DNA from: Stenopsyche tienmushanensis | Taxonomy: Eukaryota > Arthropoda > Insecta > Trichoptera > Stenopsychidae | Length of the DNA stretch: 64,000 nt | Reading direction: 5' to 3' | Assembly (NCBI GenBank): GCA_008973525.1 | Contig: WACJ01000412.1 | Location: 1-64,000, forward strand | In this document: piece by piece, positions 10,884 to 23,294 of the stretch | Position numbering within the stretch: position 1 is the first letter of the stretch | Layout of the letters: each line of letters begins with the position of its first letter | Translations under genes and position numbers: made by a program | Notes under the pieces: model-generated | Seen by the model: the letters and a program-made list of their open reading frames with translations, nothing else | What the model was told of the DNA's origin: nothing | Database searches by the model: none

Positions 10884-12689
10884 TTCACCGGTTTTAATTT
10901 TTCGAGACATCCATATAAATTATAGACGGTGTCAAAAAATAACACGCGAATCTCCGAGCAGGGTGGATATTCAAGTATTTGTGTGCGTGGGTCAATCCAA
11001 GATATTTTTGCAAGGATTTACCTCTGTGATTGAGTAGATATGTAATGTGACACGAAAACGTCGATAAAAGTAGGCAAAATGATTTATAAGAATATCCAAT
11101 CATATTTTTCGTAATAGTAAATAAGCTTATTATAATAAATATAATTGGAAAATGTTTGTGAATGTCAAATGTTTGTCTAGGGTCTATTTCGATTAATATG
11201 GAATATTTTCGATATCGATTTTAGTTGGATGAATGACATTTGACGAGGGATTGGAGAATTTCAATATCGTAATCGCAACGATGATATATTACCGCAAAAT
11301 TTCAATCCCTGATTCTGTCAATCCCGTATGTAGATTCGATGTAATTTACTTCTTATGTATGTACATAGGAGGAAGGAGGATTAATTGATGATTATTTTTA
11401 GATCTTCAGAGACCTTCGAATACTGATAATCTTCGATATCCGTCAAAAATTAAATATGACATTGGAGATTATGTTCGATCTGGATACGCGGCACTAATGG
11501 AAACAAATGACCTTTCCATCCTCAAACGGAAACTCTCAGGAGAAAACCGTGACAAATAATCGTAATAAGTTTCTCAGAATCACGAATGGCTCGAAAGCCT
11601 CGATTGTAATTCGAGTCGTCCTTTGATATGATGTATAAATTTCGGGCTCCCATCCCTGCCATATTCAAATATACTTCTGATTCTATTAACCGTCGGTTCA
11701 GTCGAGTGGAATCTATTATATAAAAAAGAGCCTTCAGGAAAAAAAGCGAAACTGAAAAGAAATCTCGTTTGCGGGCTTTTAATGTATAACGAAATATTGA
11801 AGATTACCATCGGTGTACGTTGCCTCTTTTTTTCCCCCGCATAGAAACTCCAATCGGGAAGGAAAAAAGTGTAATCAAATTTAGATGGAAAATCAGAGAT
11901 GTCATTATTCATCGTGTTAACATCACCTGACGGCAAATCCACTTAAGATATGGCCGATCTAAGTTCCATAATTGTATAGTACCGTTTTGAGCTTATTGGA
12001 TGACGTCTTTGTGAATTAGAACTTTCGCCTGCGAGTAATGAGATATCGAAAAGTTCCTACGTTTTTTGCTTCGTTTGAAGGGCCACAGTCCGCTGCATGT
12101 ACGGAATAAATCTTGAAGTTTCGATATCAGCACTTGACATACAATAAATACGCGATTCGTGTACGGTGGGGTTTTGCGTAGGACGCTCGTAACCCCAAGT
12201 GCCTTTCTGACCTTACAATTTACCGTTGGGCATGTCCAAATAAATTAGGTTTTCAATTTTTCACGACCTTCTTGGAAAATATCAAGATCTGCTTCCGCAA
12301 GGACTGTCTCCGCGAATGAATAATAAAAGTAGCTCATTACACAAAGAGGTTTTATTGTAATTATTTTTGCTACTTAGTCGGGCTTGTCGATAGACTCAGC
12401 GAGCATGTCATAAAAATGCTATTTATTTTAACCGAAATAATATAATCCGGCTCGATCCAAACAAGCAGTATACACATTCAATCACAGATCAGAATATGAT
12501 CAGAATGATAATTGAATTGAACAACCCAGGATGGGTATTATTATTAAGCCTCCAAAACTCAATGTGACTTATCTTGGAACTGAATCAGCCACTTGTTGGT
12601 TTTAGCCGATCTGACATCCTTGGTTACGTTCTAATTAAATTTGCTTGCCTTAGCAATCATCGGATATTATATTAATTTAAATATGCATT
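10884..12689. other. Unassigned stretch
   Basis: The longest open frame is minus 11580-11942 (120 codons). Its product has no motif I recognise and its codon use looks like the background, so it is not called as a gene. A pair of near-inverted words, GAATGTCAAATGTTTG at 11159 and GAATGACATTTGACG at 11231, flanks about 60 bases and could be a small relic element. Nothing else is recognised. Confidence 0.5.
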
Positions 12690-13340
12690 TTTCATCGACT
12701 GAAGTTGATTTTAAAAAATAAATACGGAAAAGATACCATTTTTATAATGCTAAGTATAATTAAGTTATTTATCTTATTCACTCACGCTTTCTATAGTAAT
12801 CACTAAAAAAATCAAATATTATTTTGAAAATATGTCCGAAGTAACATTAAAGCATCGAGCGTTTCGTCATTTAGTCTGGATCTTATTTTGGAAGTCAGAC
12901 AACATGCTGCTGAAAATGCACGCTCAGCCTCCACACTCGTTGGAGGTATCGTCAACAGATATTTAAATGCTAGTTTGAGTTGATATGACTGATAAAATTC
13001 CTTTCTGCTAAGACACGGATCAAAACTCTCAAAATTCCCGATTTCCTGACAAATTATTTATATCCGTCGCTGCAGATGAATACTTATATACTACAATACT
13101 TTGATGTGATTCGTAATTATATTACGGAGGAATACAAAAATTTTGAACCCCGTATCTATTATATTTCATATTGATATTCGCATTATTTGAGTCGAGGTGT
13201 AATAAATACATCACCGGTAGGGAAAGGTTAATATCATAATTTTAAAAAATATATATGTACTGTATATATGGTATACATAGATCAGACAATAACTGCCCCT
13301 AGGCGTTGCCTAAGCTTGCCAATCAGTAGTTACGCCACTG
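12690..13340 (-). mobile_element. hAT-derived non-autonomous element, copy 2
   Basis: The minus strand starts at CAGTGGCGTAACTACTGATT (ending at 13340), a terminus of the hAT superfamily type. It runs through about 360 bases of non-coding sequence shared with the copies at 5325 and 55751, then directly enters the C-terminal dimerisation domain of a hAT transposase (12816-12970) and its 3' flank. The DDE core is missing. The opposite terminal repeat is not visible, so the lower boundary is approximate. The sequence just outside CAGTGG (GCTTGAAAA) resembles that of copy 3 (GCTTGGAAA), so the true end may lie a little further out. Confidence 0.7.
12816..12970 (-). pseudogene. hAT transposase C-terminal dimerisation domain fragment
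   Basis: The frame reads LKYLLTIPPTSVEAERAFSA, then CCLTSKIRSRLNDETLDALM and LLRTYFQNNI. This is the hydrophobic dimerisation (hATC) segment of hAT transposases, with its hallmark S-EAERAFS and K-RSRL words. The domain helps the enzyme form oligomers on DNA. No catalytic part precedes it: upstream lies the element's non-coding 5' end, so the piece is a deletion relic. A second, shorter trace of the same segment (LMLLRAYFQNNI) is at about 56093-56130. Confidence 0.8.
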
Positions 13341-16315
13341 TTTTCAAGCGTCCAGATTTCGCCGGGAATGTTTCGATTTGGTAGCCTTTTAAATTTCTAT
13401 AATCAATCTAAATCTTATTTAAATTAGTTATAGGGTATAAAATGTATAGAAAATAGACAGAAATACATTCCATTTTATAAAATAGTTCTGATGTCAACAT
13501 AATACATTTTTGAAAAATAAATAAAACATAATAAAGAGTCGGGCAACAGACATCCCTTGTGCTCGACAAACAATATTCGGAATCCCAAGCCTTATACTAT
13601 TTATATTCCTATATCATATACATTGGACAATCCTTTGTCGATTAAAGCCTTCATTGTCTTGTTTTCTTCTTCTTTCATTGTCTCATTTCTTGGATCATAT
13701 CAAATATAATTTATTATTCTCCCACAAAACCACAATGGCTTCCGTTCATTTCTTTGTGTTTATCGATTTTAAATGTATGCAACCCACCACGGCACAGTGT
13801 CCGTGTAACATTACACACAATATCGAGCGTTAACCCATTTCCTTCGGATCGATATGTTCATAATTAAGCGCCAATCCACGTCGTATTTCAACAATTGTTT
13901 GCCAACAAATGTAATATAACTTTTTAAGTATTTGGCGCGGGGAGGCCGTAAAGCTTGTTTTTACTAGGGCAGCTCTAATATGACACAGGTGCTTGCACAA
14001 GACAATTTTTCATCAAAAGTATCTATTGAGACTTTAAAGTTTTTCATTGTGAATAAGTTTGCCGTGACCATTAATCTTGCTTCTGTTTAACAAGACTTTC
14101 GTTTATGTTTGGTGATATTATTTCTTATGATTTGTGGTTCGATGCTTGATAAATTTAAGAAAAATGTCTTTAGATTTTGTATCGCTTGAATTAAGCTCTC
14201 GATTTGATTTCATCGTTTGAATCTTTCTTGATCCATGAGCTAAGAGCTGAGTCATAGTCCTTATTTGTTTTATTGCAAAGTAGATGTTGAAAAGATGTAT
14301 ATAATGTAGGCAAAGATAGTTAACGTATCTAAAACGATTTGGAATTAAATTCTGTAGCCAATCAATTATATTTGTTAATGATTGAAATCTTTAAAAATTC
14401 TGCTGGAATTTCTTATTGAAATTTCATATCCTAATTAGATTTTAAGAACGTTTTTGGCGTTCTGCGAAAATCGTCAGTTATGCTGTTATACCAGAAAAGT
14501 CTATGTTCATAATCAATAACAAGCAAAGTTTTTCATCAATCTTGTCTGAAATTTCATCGATGCTTCCTTTCTCATTTTTCATCGGCCTTCAAAACTTTTA
14601 GTAACATCTTCCATTATTCATTTTTTTCCAACCCCTAAAGCATGCTAATAAGGCTTGACCTCCCGTGTACGAATTTTCGCTAAATGCTCTCCGTTTTATT
14701 TAAGTTGGGTGTTGTATCATCGCGGACATCTCAAAAGTCAGAAGTTCGTTTGATTCACTCAAACACGAATGTTCTTGACAGTTTACATTTTTATTTCGCC
14801 GAATTTCGTCAAAAGGCTTTTTTTTATTTCGTTATTGTATTTGGATATTTCATTCTGTGCCCTTGTTTTATGTGATTTTTCGTATTTTTTTAGTGTACAT
14901 AAATAATGTCAATATGAAGTACTGGAACACTGAAGTAACGTTCACCCATTTTCATTGCTTCCTCGGTTATTCTGGAAGAGCGACAGGAAGAAAATTAAAA
15001 GCGCTCAAAAAGTGTTCACTGGGACACTTCTCGACATACAAAACAATTCCCTTCGCATGCATCCGGTGGAAAAACATATATTTTAAGTCTCATTTTTTGC
15101 CTCCCTTAGCTAGAAGTGGCGCTCGGCTACAAACACCCTATTCAAATTCATTCGTAAGGGTACGCCGCACAACTTTATCTAGGGATTCTAGGTACGGCTT
15201 CATTAACATTCATCACATATTTTAATTACAACTTTTTGTACGGTGTGTCCATTTTATTCCGACGTATATTATTTTACCTAGAGGCGACCCGGGTCCCTTT
15301 TATACACTTCTAAATTGCCTTAACAGTCACGACCCCCTCGTCAGCCGTCCGAGTTGGCCTATCCTAAAAGTTGTTGCTGTTTGTATTTCCACGATAGCTC
15401 AAAGATAAAAAAGGTAGACATCCTTGGAAGAGACGTCTGCTCTCTTTGTTGTTTTTTTATTTTATTTTCCCTCTTGGATTAATGAAAAATCGAACGCTTT
15501 CCATCTCGGGGGGTGCGTCTTAAGTATGCCTGAATATGTTATAAGCTACAAGATAAATCATTCCATAAACATTCACTGCTTCAATGCTTTACACATGCGA
15601 TACTTCAGAAGAAATTATTTCAGGAATACATCAATGTTTTTCTTGCACGTCAAAAGCCCCCCCCTCCCGTGGAACGAATGGCGCCATTGTGCGTAGGTCA
15701 CGTGATATGAAGCACAAATATTTTATTTCACTCTGATTTTCTCGACTTGCCAATCCTTTTACTGTAAATCCCGGGCGACGCGCACGTTAAGCTGTCTTCT
15801 CAAATTTTTGGCATAAATATGATTATTTTTTATATATATAAAAAAAATCTTCGGCTCGGAACATTTGATCGCATCAATAGAACGCTCTTCTATTAGACAT
15901 TACCGCACGAGATTCGTGAATTTATAGCAATAAGCTCCGGGAGCTTTCACCCAAGGAGAAACCCAATGTGTTATTTTATTATATAATTTTGATCGACGTT
16001 AAATGCTAAATAGTTGACAGGTTCGTCTAAAAATACTGTATACAATTCGCATCGCAATTTTGCGTAATTATTATATTAAACGCCTATTTTGGTCGTTTGA
16101 CTATTATATTTGTTTCCAAGGGAAACGCGCATTGTACAATGATTTATAAATAGAGTTTCTGCGTTGATCGCTGGATCATAGCATGTATTGAATAGCATTT
16201 CGAATTCATTATATACGGTAGCGAGCTTTGTTCAAATAATTATTGACGCATGGGTTCCAAAATTTAATTTCTATATGTTTAAATCTATAAATACCGTGTG
16301 TTGTATCGACGAATT
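13341..16315. other. Unassigned stretch, about 3 kb
   Basis: No gene, RNA or repeat family is recognised. Plus-strand frames at 14857-15225 (122 codons) and 15424-15696 (90 codons) were examined; neither shows a known motif. The sequence around 13540-14650 is AT-rich with many TTTC/TCTT words. Confidence 0.5.
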
Positions 16316-18613
16316 TTAATCTTTTGAGTAGTGAGATAATTTAAAATAACCATAAACTTAGATGCTATATTCGTATTCCCATCGCTTATCATCCGTATAA
16401 ATCCATTTATCCGTCAGGAACGCGCAGCGTGTATGAAGCTTGTATTTAAATAAATAAACACTGTTGATAGCACTAAATATTCGTTTTTTTCGCCTATACA
16501 ATAGTACTATGCGCGCTAGACTCTAACTTTAAACTCAACTTGTAAGAAACTCTCCGTCTTTGTCTCTCCGAGTTTAACATGCTCTTTCTGAATCATTAGA
16601 ATTCGATCGCAAATACGCGACTGAACTCCTTAAAGGTCAAGAAGCAGCTTAAAATTTGTACACACATTTTTTTTTTGTACAAATATTTTAAGCATTCCTG
16701 AAATATTCATTATTCTAATTTCTTATCATAAATCGACTTTCACATACACATTCTAAATTCAATAATGTTTTGTGAGCTGGAGTTTGATTTTCATCAATTT
16801 CAAAATTTTAAAATGGACATTCCAAATTTAGTTTCAATGAAATTTAAAATTTTAGAAAATTCATGAAAGTTTTATTGCTTTTGATACACTTTCATGAACC
16901 CTTTGATTCTCTGCATTTGACGGTAAATGAAGAGCATAGGAAGCCGATACCAAATAGTTGAACAGCATTGTGCAAAACTTTACCCAATCAACTGAGCAAG
17001 CTTAAGTAATTTCACGTGGTACATCCTATTATTATGTAGCGTTTTGATTCATGATTTTCTTTGTCCCAAAAGCGTTCGGCGCTCGTTAGGCGCTATCTGA
17101 TGAAACTCGAGCGACCATAGCAGTTATAAATATCTATGTTTTTGGGGGTTAATTCGTTTGATTTGTTAATGTCATTACTTTTAGCAAACTTTTACAAGCG
17201 AGTAGATATCAAGATCTAGCCCCGAAATGGGGGGAGATAAATTGTGGAAATTTTAAAATCTCCCAAGACCGCCCATAATGAGAATTGCAATTACTCAAAA
17301 TTTCATCCTGCCATGACAGCGCGGAAGAAAGCTGCCGGTTTTTTTTCCATCCACGTCTTCTTCGTCGACTCTCAAGTTTCCCAAAACTCGTATAAGGCAA
17401 CCGCGCCACCAGTGGGTTTTACTTACACAGGTAGATGCGAGCTTATGGAGCGCTTGCTCGTGATCCCGTGACCTAAGTAGATTTTCATATTTCAACTATC
17501 ACATTCCGAACTTAACAAAACTCTGGAGGAGCTGACATAACTTGATTAATATCCTCACTGACAACTCTCAAAGTATCACTGACGTCGCTTCAACCGTAAT
17601 TTGCGAGTCAGTCGCTGGAAACTCTCAAGCGTAGAGTATCGCATATACGCACATGACGGATGAGCTTTGTTTGGAGGATTAAAAAAACTCCCATCCAATC
17701 CCTTGTCGTTCGTTGAATTGGGTTTAAAGTGGCTTTTTGATGTATCATCACACGGTTCGTTTCAATATCCTTACATCTCTGTTTATCACACATTAGCTTT
17801 GGTGGCCTGTTCCTCTCGTGGCATCCACTGCAACAGCATCTCTGAATATTCCATTATTTTTTTTTTAAAATTTTATTCTGTTTATCTTCCACTATCCTTC
17901 TATAGGTACGGTAGGGCAAATCAGCTTAAACGTCACGAAAGGTGGAACGCCTCAATTATCCAGGGAACTGCCGGAGAGGACAAACACATATAACTGGAAA
18001 ACATGGATAATTCAAATCATAAAATTTCTACTCGGTTTCGATTATAATATCATATTTACTGCACAAGTTTTTATATCATAATTTTAATACTCATTTTTTA
18101 TTAAGAAAAAACGCTCATAGTCAACCTGTATGGTAGGATGCTCGCGTATTTGCGAGCGAACTCCAATGATTCAGAAAGAGCACTTTTGTACGTTGAGCTC
18201 GAAGAGGGACAGAGACAGTTAAAATGTTGCGCAGTTCGGTAACTGTGCATGAGAGACAGAGACGGAGAGCTTCCTGCGTACATCGCACGATTGTATAGAT
18301 CGTTAACCCAAATTTATCGACTGATATTGATATGTGAATGATATAATGAATCGATTTTAAGTGCATTGTTTATGTTTATTTGAAGAAAATACCGAATATT
18401 TTGTGCTATCAATATTATTTATGTATTTAATTCGACTCCGACTATCGAAATTGGACTTCGTGAGAAACAACACCGATCCATGTTGGGCGACGAAAGTGTT
18501 AAATATAAGCTTCAAACGCGCTGCTGCGGATTTTTACGGATAAGTAGCGAACAAGCAAATATATCATCTAAGACTAAGAAGATTTTAAATTAGTACACTA
18601 CTCAAAGGGTTGA
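16316..18613. mobile_element. FB1 fold-back element with a 1.5 kb interior
   Basis: The left end TTAATCTTTTGAGTAGTGAG (16316) and the right end CACTACTCAAAGGGTTGA (to 18613) are inverted copies of the family terminus, with TTAA on the left and a decayed TTGA on the right. Arms 16350-16620 and 18118-18590 pair over the words GTATGAAGCTTGTATTTAAA, AAACACTGTTGATAGCAC, GAATCATTAGAATTCGATCG and CGCAAATACGCGA. The interior (about 16630-18110) shows no transposase I can recognise. The right arm is interrupted by a short TTAA insert at 18427-18502. Boundaries are well supported; treating it as one element rather than two solo arms is inference. Confidence 0.65.
18427..18502. mobile_element. Short TTAA insert (PB2 family) inside an FB1 arm
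   Basis: TTAA at 18427 and again at 18499 bracket about 70 bases that interrupt the FB1 arm between TATTTATGTAT and TATAAGCTTCAAACGCG. In the uninterrupted arm at 29150-29180 the two parts are adjacent. The insert contains CTCCGACTATCGAAATTGG and ends GGGCGACGAAAGTGTTAA, both repeated in the element ending at 37029. It is therefore a very short internally deleted TTAA element. Confidence 0.6.
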
Positions 18614-21209
18614 GAAGCGTTGCGAATGGCCTATGAACAATCAGTTTAACACTCTCGTCGCCCAGCATTTCGTCTACATCTCAGTCTCTCTTCGAGCTCA
18701 ATTTACAAGAGTGCACTTCCTGAATCACTGGAAGTCTCTACTATGTGTGTGTGTTTGTATATCTATAAACATCATAAAGCAACCACTACACTAGTAGCTT
18801 GCCTATTTTATTATATTTTACACAAACACAGTTTCATATTTTAGCTGACACCTTAACAAATGGAAAAAAGCCATGCATAAAATAATCTTATGATCACTTC
18901 TTACTTACATTTTAGCCTTCCTTGACATTACATTTCCAAGCTTGCAACTGTACATCAACATTTTAAGATACGTTGAACAAATACTGCTATTAATTTTAGA
19001 TTAATTTTATTGATTTTACTTCCAGGCATGTCAACTGGTTACACTTTGTGATATCTTTCATTCTGCTTTCGGAATATCAACGACTGCTTCTACATCAACA
19101 TTCTTTATTGGTATTTAACATACGGTCAGGACTTAAAACGGTTATGTCTGGACCGTTTTACCAGCTCTTGACTATCCAGTTCTCAGAACAACATCCGGCT
19201 TACCTTTCTTGCTTCTATTGTCCAAAAGTGCTGCAAACATTATTTAACACGGTCTTTCTACAATAGATCGCCTTTGGGCTGATTTATCTCGAAGCTTGCG
19301 CATACCTGGTATAGGTGCGTGCATTCTTAACCTGTTGAAATCCAAAATGTCTCATTTATATCGTTTTGAAAAGACATTAAAATGTATTTCAATAGCATAA
19401 ATTCACAGCACTAAAGTAACAAAGGTTGACACTTTGAGAAACGGCCACAATTGTCGGCACCGCGTCTAGGGCGCCGAATAAAAAGACGGTCGGTTACTTC
19501 GTCTTTTAAGAATTCGGATAAAATAAACATTCGGGAACACACAAATTTTCCCGTCGACTTTTATATTCGTGTCAACTCGGAATATGTCGACGACTTTATG
19601 CGACTCGCACTGAGATGCTTTTTCCGTATCCCACGGGATTCGGTCCTAAATCCTTGCCTCAATATTTTGCTTTTGGGTTTCCCCGCTGAAATACATAGGA
19701 TTTGCCACCAAACGACGCGCCAAACAGAATCCGCATCGTCCAAAATGTGAAGGTGAGATATAAAACCCTGCGATTTGTATACGGCCCGAAAAAATAAATT
19801 TTTCTAAAAGATCAATTCAACAGTCCAAAATTTGTGCGGTTTCGTTGCGACTCTTTTCCGAAAGAAATGTGTCGTCGCGACGTCTCCCATTTGTCACCGT
19901 TGAACTTTGTGCGTGTTTGCCGTCGATGTTTGGGCATCAATATTTATTTTGTCAATACCCTTTGTACATGGGAATCTGCGAAATATTTACAATGACAGGG
20001 GCCATTGAAATAATAAATAAATAAAAAGCGTTTCTCCGATTGGAATGGATTGAAAATTACAGGAGGCGATGTTTTATCAGTCCATTATGTTGTTATTGCC
20101 GCGAGAAAAATAGGCATGAATAATGATCCCCGATAGACGGTGAAAGATGAAATCAACAAGTTATCATTGAATCGTATTTTTTCGCTCCAATAATTTGTCA
20201 ACATGGCATGACTCTATCAGATAGTGATAAATTTTACTTATTCCTTTGGTAAAAGCCAAACTCAATTAGGCAAGTAATTGATCGTTAATATATAATGCGG
20301 CATTAATAAATTATTATTTGAATTTGTGGATGTTCTATTATTCTCACAAATATAATAATCTTATATCAATTTATCTCAAAGGCTTTCGCGTGTTTATTAT
20401 TTTTAATCTCGAGGCTTTTTATTTTATGCTTTGCTTTTTTATCATTTGTTAACAGAAAAAATGCACTTGTGTAATATATATTAAAATTGGCTTACTACTG
20501 GCGCATAGACACAGTAGAGGTGACGCGGCGCATGCGCATAGGGTATATATGATGTATGCGACAGATACGGATAGAATACAAATGATTCTATATTCCGAAC
20601 AGCTGCTAATTGAAGTTTCATTTTTCGTGACGTTCTAGCCAATTTGCCTTACTGCGCCTGTAGAAATTTTTGACAGTTTTATAAATCATTTATTCATATT
20701 CATAATATAAAAAGATCGTTAATCAAGGATACACCTTTGCGAGAGTTATCAGTTTTTGTCCATCTGAATTATAAAGTTTAATTTTTGTTCAATTTAAAAG
20801 TTAGAATATATGTATGTAATCTCTAAGCTCTACTCAAATACAAATTGGGAGAAATATAAATTAAGACGGGATAGTAGTATCAAAAAGGAGACTAAATTTT
20901 GTTTCCGGGAAGCGTTTCTCAAGACAAAGGCGGCTTTTAACAGCTTTTTGAGCGCTTATCCTTTTACCAGATGTTGCTTCTCTTCAATGGTGTTTCAGCG
21001 GTTGCTTTTATTGTCATGGTAGGATGGCTTTTTGGCGACAACAAGCTTATAACTGACAATTGACTCATCGACGGCGATCCTCTGATCGGGAATAAAATAC
21101 TCCCTTAATGTCTTGTTTAAATATTGAAGATCCCCGTTAACCTTTTGAATCCAATCACATTCAAGACTTCAATTAGCATCTTGGTGTTTTTTTAAATGTC
21201 AAATGTCTT
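18614..21209. other. Unassigned stretch with a PB2/FB1 relic at its start
   Basis: At 18645-18662, TTAACACTCTCGTCGCCC is the terminus of the PB2 TTAA family, without a visible partner. It is followed to about 18750 by FB1-like words (CTGAATCACTGGAAG) and a short GT run. The plus frame at 19451-19750 (99 codons) and the minus frame under it have no known motif. At 20505-20560 the GC-rich word GACGCGGCGCATGCGCATAG stands out but fits no feature. Nothing else is recognised. Confidence 0.45.
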
Positions 21210-21502
21210 TTAATCCTTTGAGTAGTGAGCTAATTTTAAATCATCCGTACAAATCCGTTTATCTGTCAGGACCATCGCAGTGTGTATGAAGCTTGTATAT
21301 AAATAATAAATACGATGTACGTATCTGTCTCCCATTTACAATCAACAACCTGTAAGATACTATCTTCGTCCCTATTTCTTTCCAAACTCAACATGTAAGA
21401 CATTCTCCGTCTTTTTGTCTTCGAGTGTAACGTGTAAGAATTCTCTTTCTGAATCACTGGAATTCGCTCGCAAATAAGCGACCGTACTACCATACAGGTT
21501 AA
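21210..21502 (+). mobile_element. FB1 single-arm copy
   Basis: The copy begins TTAATCCTTTGAGTAGTGAG and continues with GTATGAAGCTTGTATATAAA, internal CT-rich repeats around ACTCAACATGTAAGAC, and GAATCACTGGAATTCGCTCG, ending ACCATACAGGTTAA. It represents one arm only. TTAA bounds both sides, so it may have moved as a unit. Confidence 0.65.
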
Positions 21503-23057
21503 TGTTGAGACATCATTATCGCTTAATACATGTGATTTATCAAAAAATAAGCTTATAAATCTATCGTTGCCCTTGAATGAATATTAGCGAACTTGTAGTT
21601 TCTTATTGTGTTAGGACAAGTCCATGTCCCAGGCTACCAACTGGCATCCAAGTACTAATCTTGCAGTGAATTTATATTCGAGGTGAATTTAAACAAGCAA
21701 TCTCATTCCCGAATAGATTTTAATTCAAACCGTGTGAGAATTCAAAGAGTATTGGAATAACTGTAGGTACTGTCCCTGTCATGTTGAAAAATGTCCTATC
21801 AAAAAGAAAAATATATATAGCGAAAATGCTTAGGGGTTGATATTCCATACATACATAAAAGGCGCCAAAATAATTTGTCTTCTCAGCATTGTCTATTCGG
21901 ATGATAAAACAACGTAAATTTCTTCCCCCGCCATCATCATCATTCGTTTATATCCGTTTGTGGGTCACATCATCCGCAAGAATTTGTACTCAGCTTTAAC
22001 GATCCAGTTCCGGATTTCAAGTGCCTCTGGGTCCTTTTTATGGCAATGTATCAACCGAAGTATTGTCCCACAGTTGTCTGGATTCATCTGATTTTGCATT
22101 CATTGCACACTTGTGACCACATCTCATTCCGTATGCAATTATTAACAATATTAGGTGATTTAAATTGGAATTAAATGGTCTGTTATTAGTACAGTATAAA
22201 TTGTATGAAACGGACGTTTTATTGGTGTGGACACGTACATGCATTCTTGATTGTGGGGGTAGCTTGGGGGGTGAACTTTTCTTTACGAGCGAATGTCATG
22301 TAGTATGCAATATTCATACAAAATTTAAAAAGCAAAGAACTTTTGAACGATCTTGTTGGTATAAGCTCTAAACTGTTTTGTCGACTGAGTCTATTTTAAA
22401 AGTCTCTACTCAAATAAATTGTTCCGAGCCAGAATAATGGCTAAATTTTGAAAAAGTCTTCTCTAACAATTTTCAATTATTAGTTTTAATTATAAACAAT
22501 CAATCAATAATTATTGCCTACTCCCAATAATATACAGCATCTAAATACCGAATCGCATTGTTATTATGCAATATAACACGATAGTTGGGATTTCATGAAG
22601 CCATTATGAAGTAATATCGCTCTTTGGACATGAGGCAGAAAATTGGATGATTTAGTTATTGAATAAGTTGAGAAATTGTTTATAGGACACAAGTTTAATG
22701 AAATAGTTCTAGCTGACATGGTAACTATTGGATTGTTGCGAAAGTAGTTTTAATAATATACTTAATTTTAACGAAAATTAAGCTTATTTAGTCAATTAGT
22801 GTGAATTTATAACAACAAATTAGCATTAATTCCTGTATAATCTGAAAGCTCGGTATGACATAAACGATATTTTCAGTTATTTCTGTAAATAATATTCAAA
22901 TTATCACGAAATTCAACAAATGCTTTTGAATTACTTAATTACATGGTTTGCTCCCGATTATCCGGCATGGAATGGACAAAAATGCTTTTTCGCATGGATA
23001 GGTTGTTGAAAATAACATTAATCAACTTATAACTATTTTACAGCTTAAAGATGAATA
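21503..23057. other. Unassigned stretch
   Basis: No gene or repeat is recognised. The 68-codon frames on opposite strands at 22038-22371 have no motif. The remainder is AT-rich with no structure I can name. Confidence 0.5.
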
Positions 23058-23294
23058 TTAACCCTTTGCAGTACCTAAATATTATCGAACAAAAATATTA
23101 TGAATATTACATGATTATGTATCTCTAGCAGGCAGGCTAAACACTATGAAGGATCATAAAAACCAATATTCCTTTCCAAATACTGTCCTAAACACGATAC
23201 GCAAAATAAAATTACACGATTTTAAATCTGAATGGGGAAAAAATGTATAAACAAAATGTCGAGCCAGACTCGACATAGGACCGCAAAGAGTTAA
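23058..23294. mobile_element. piggyBac-like TTAA element (237 bp)
   Basis: It begins TTAACCCTTTGCAGTACC and ends (reversed) TTAACTCTTTGCGGTCC, a 13-17 base imperfect terminal inverted repeat inside a TTAA duplication. Next to the right end is the hairpin TGTCGAG/CTCGACA, also found in the element at 8681-9114. It has no coding capacity. Confidence 0.75.

Noticed and set aside
11580..11942. 120-codon minus-strand open frame
   Set aside because: No recognisable domain and background-like codon use; no supporting context.
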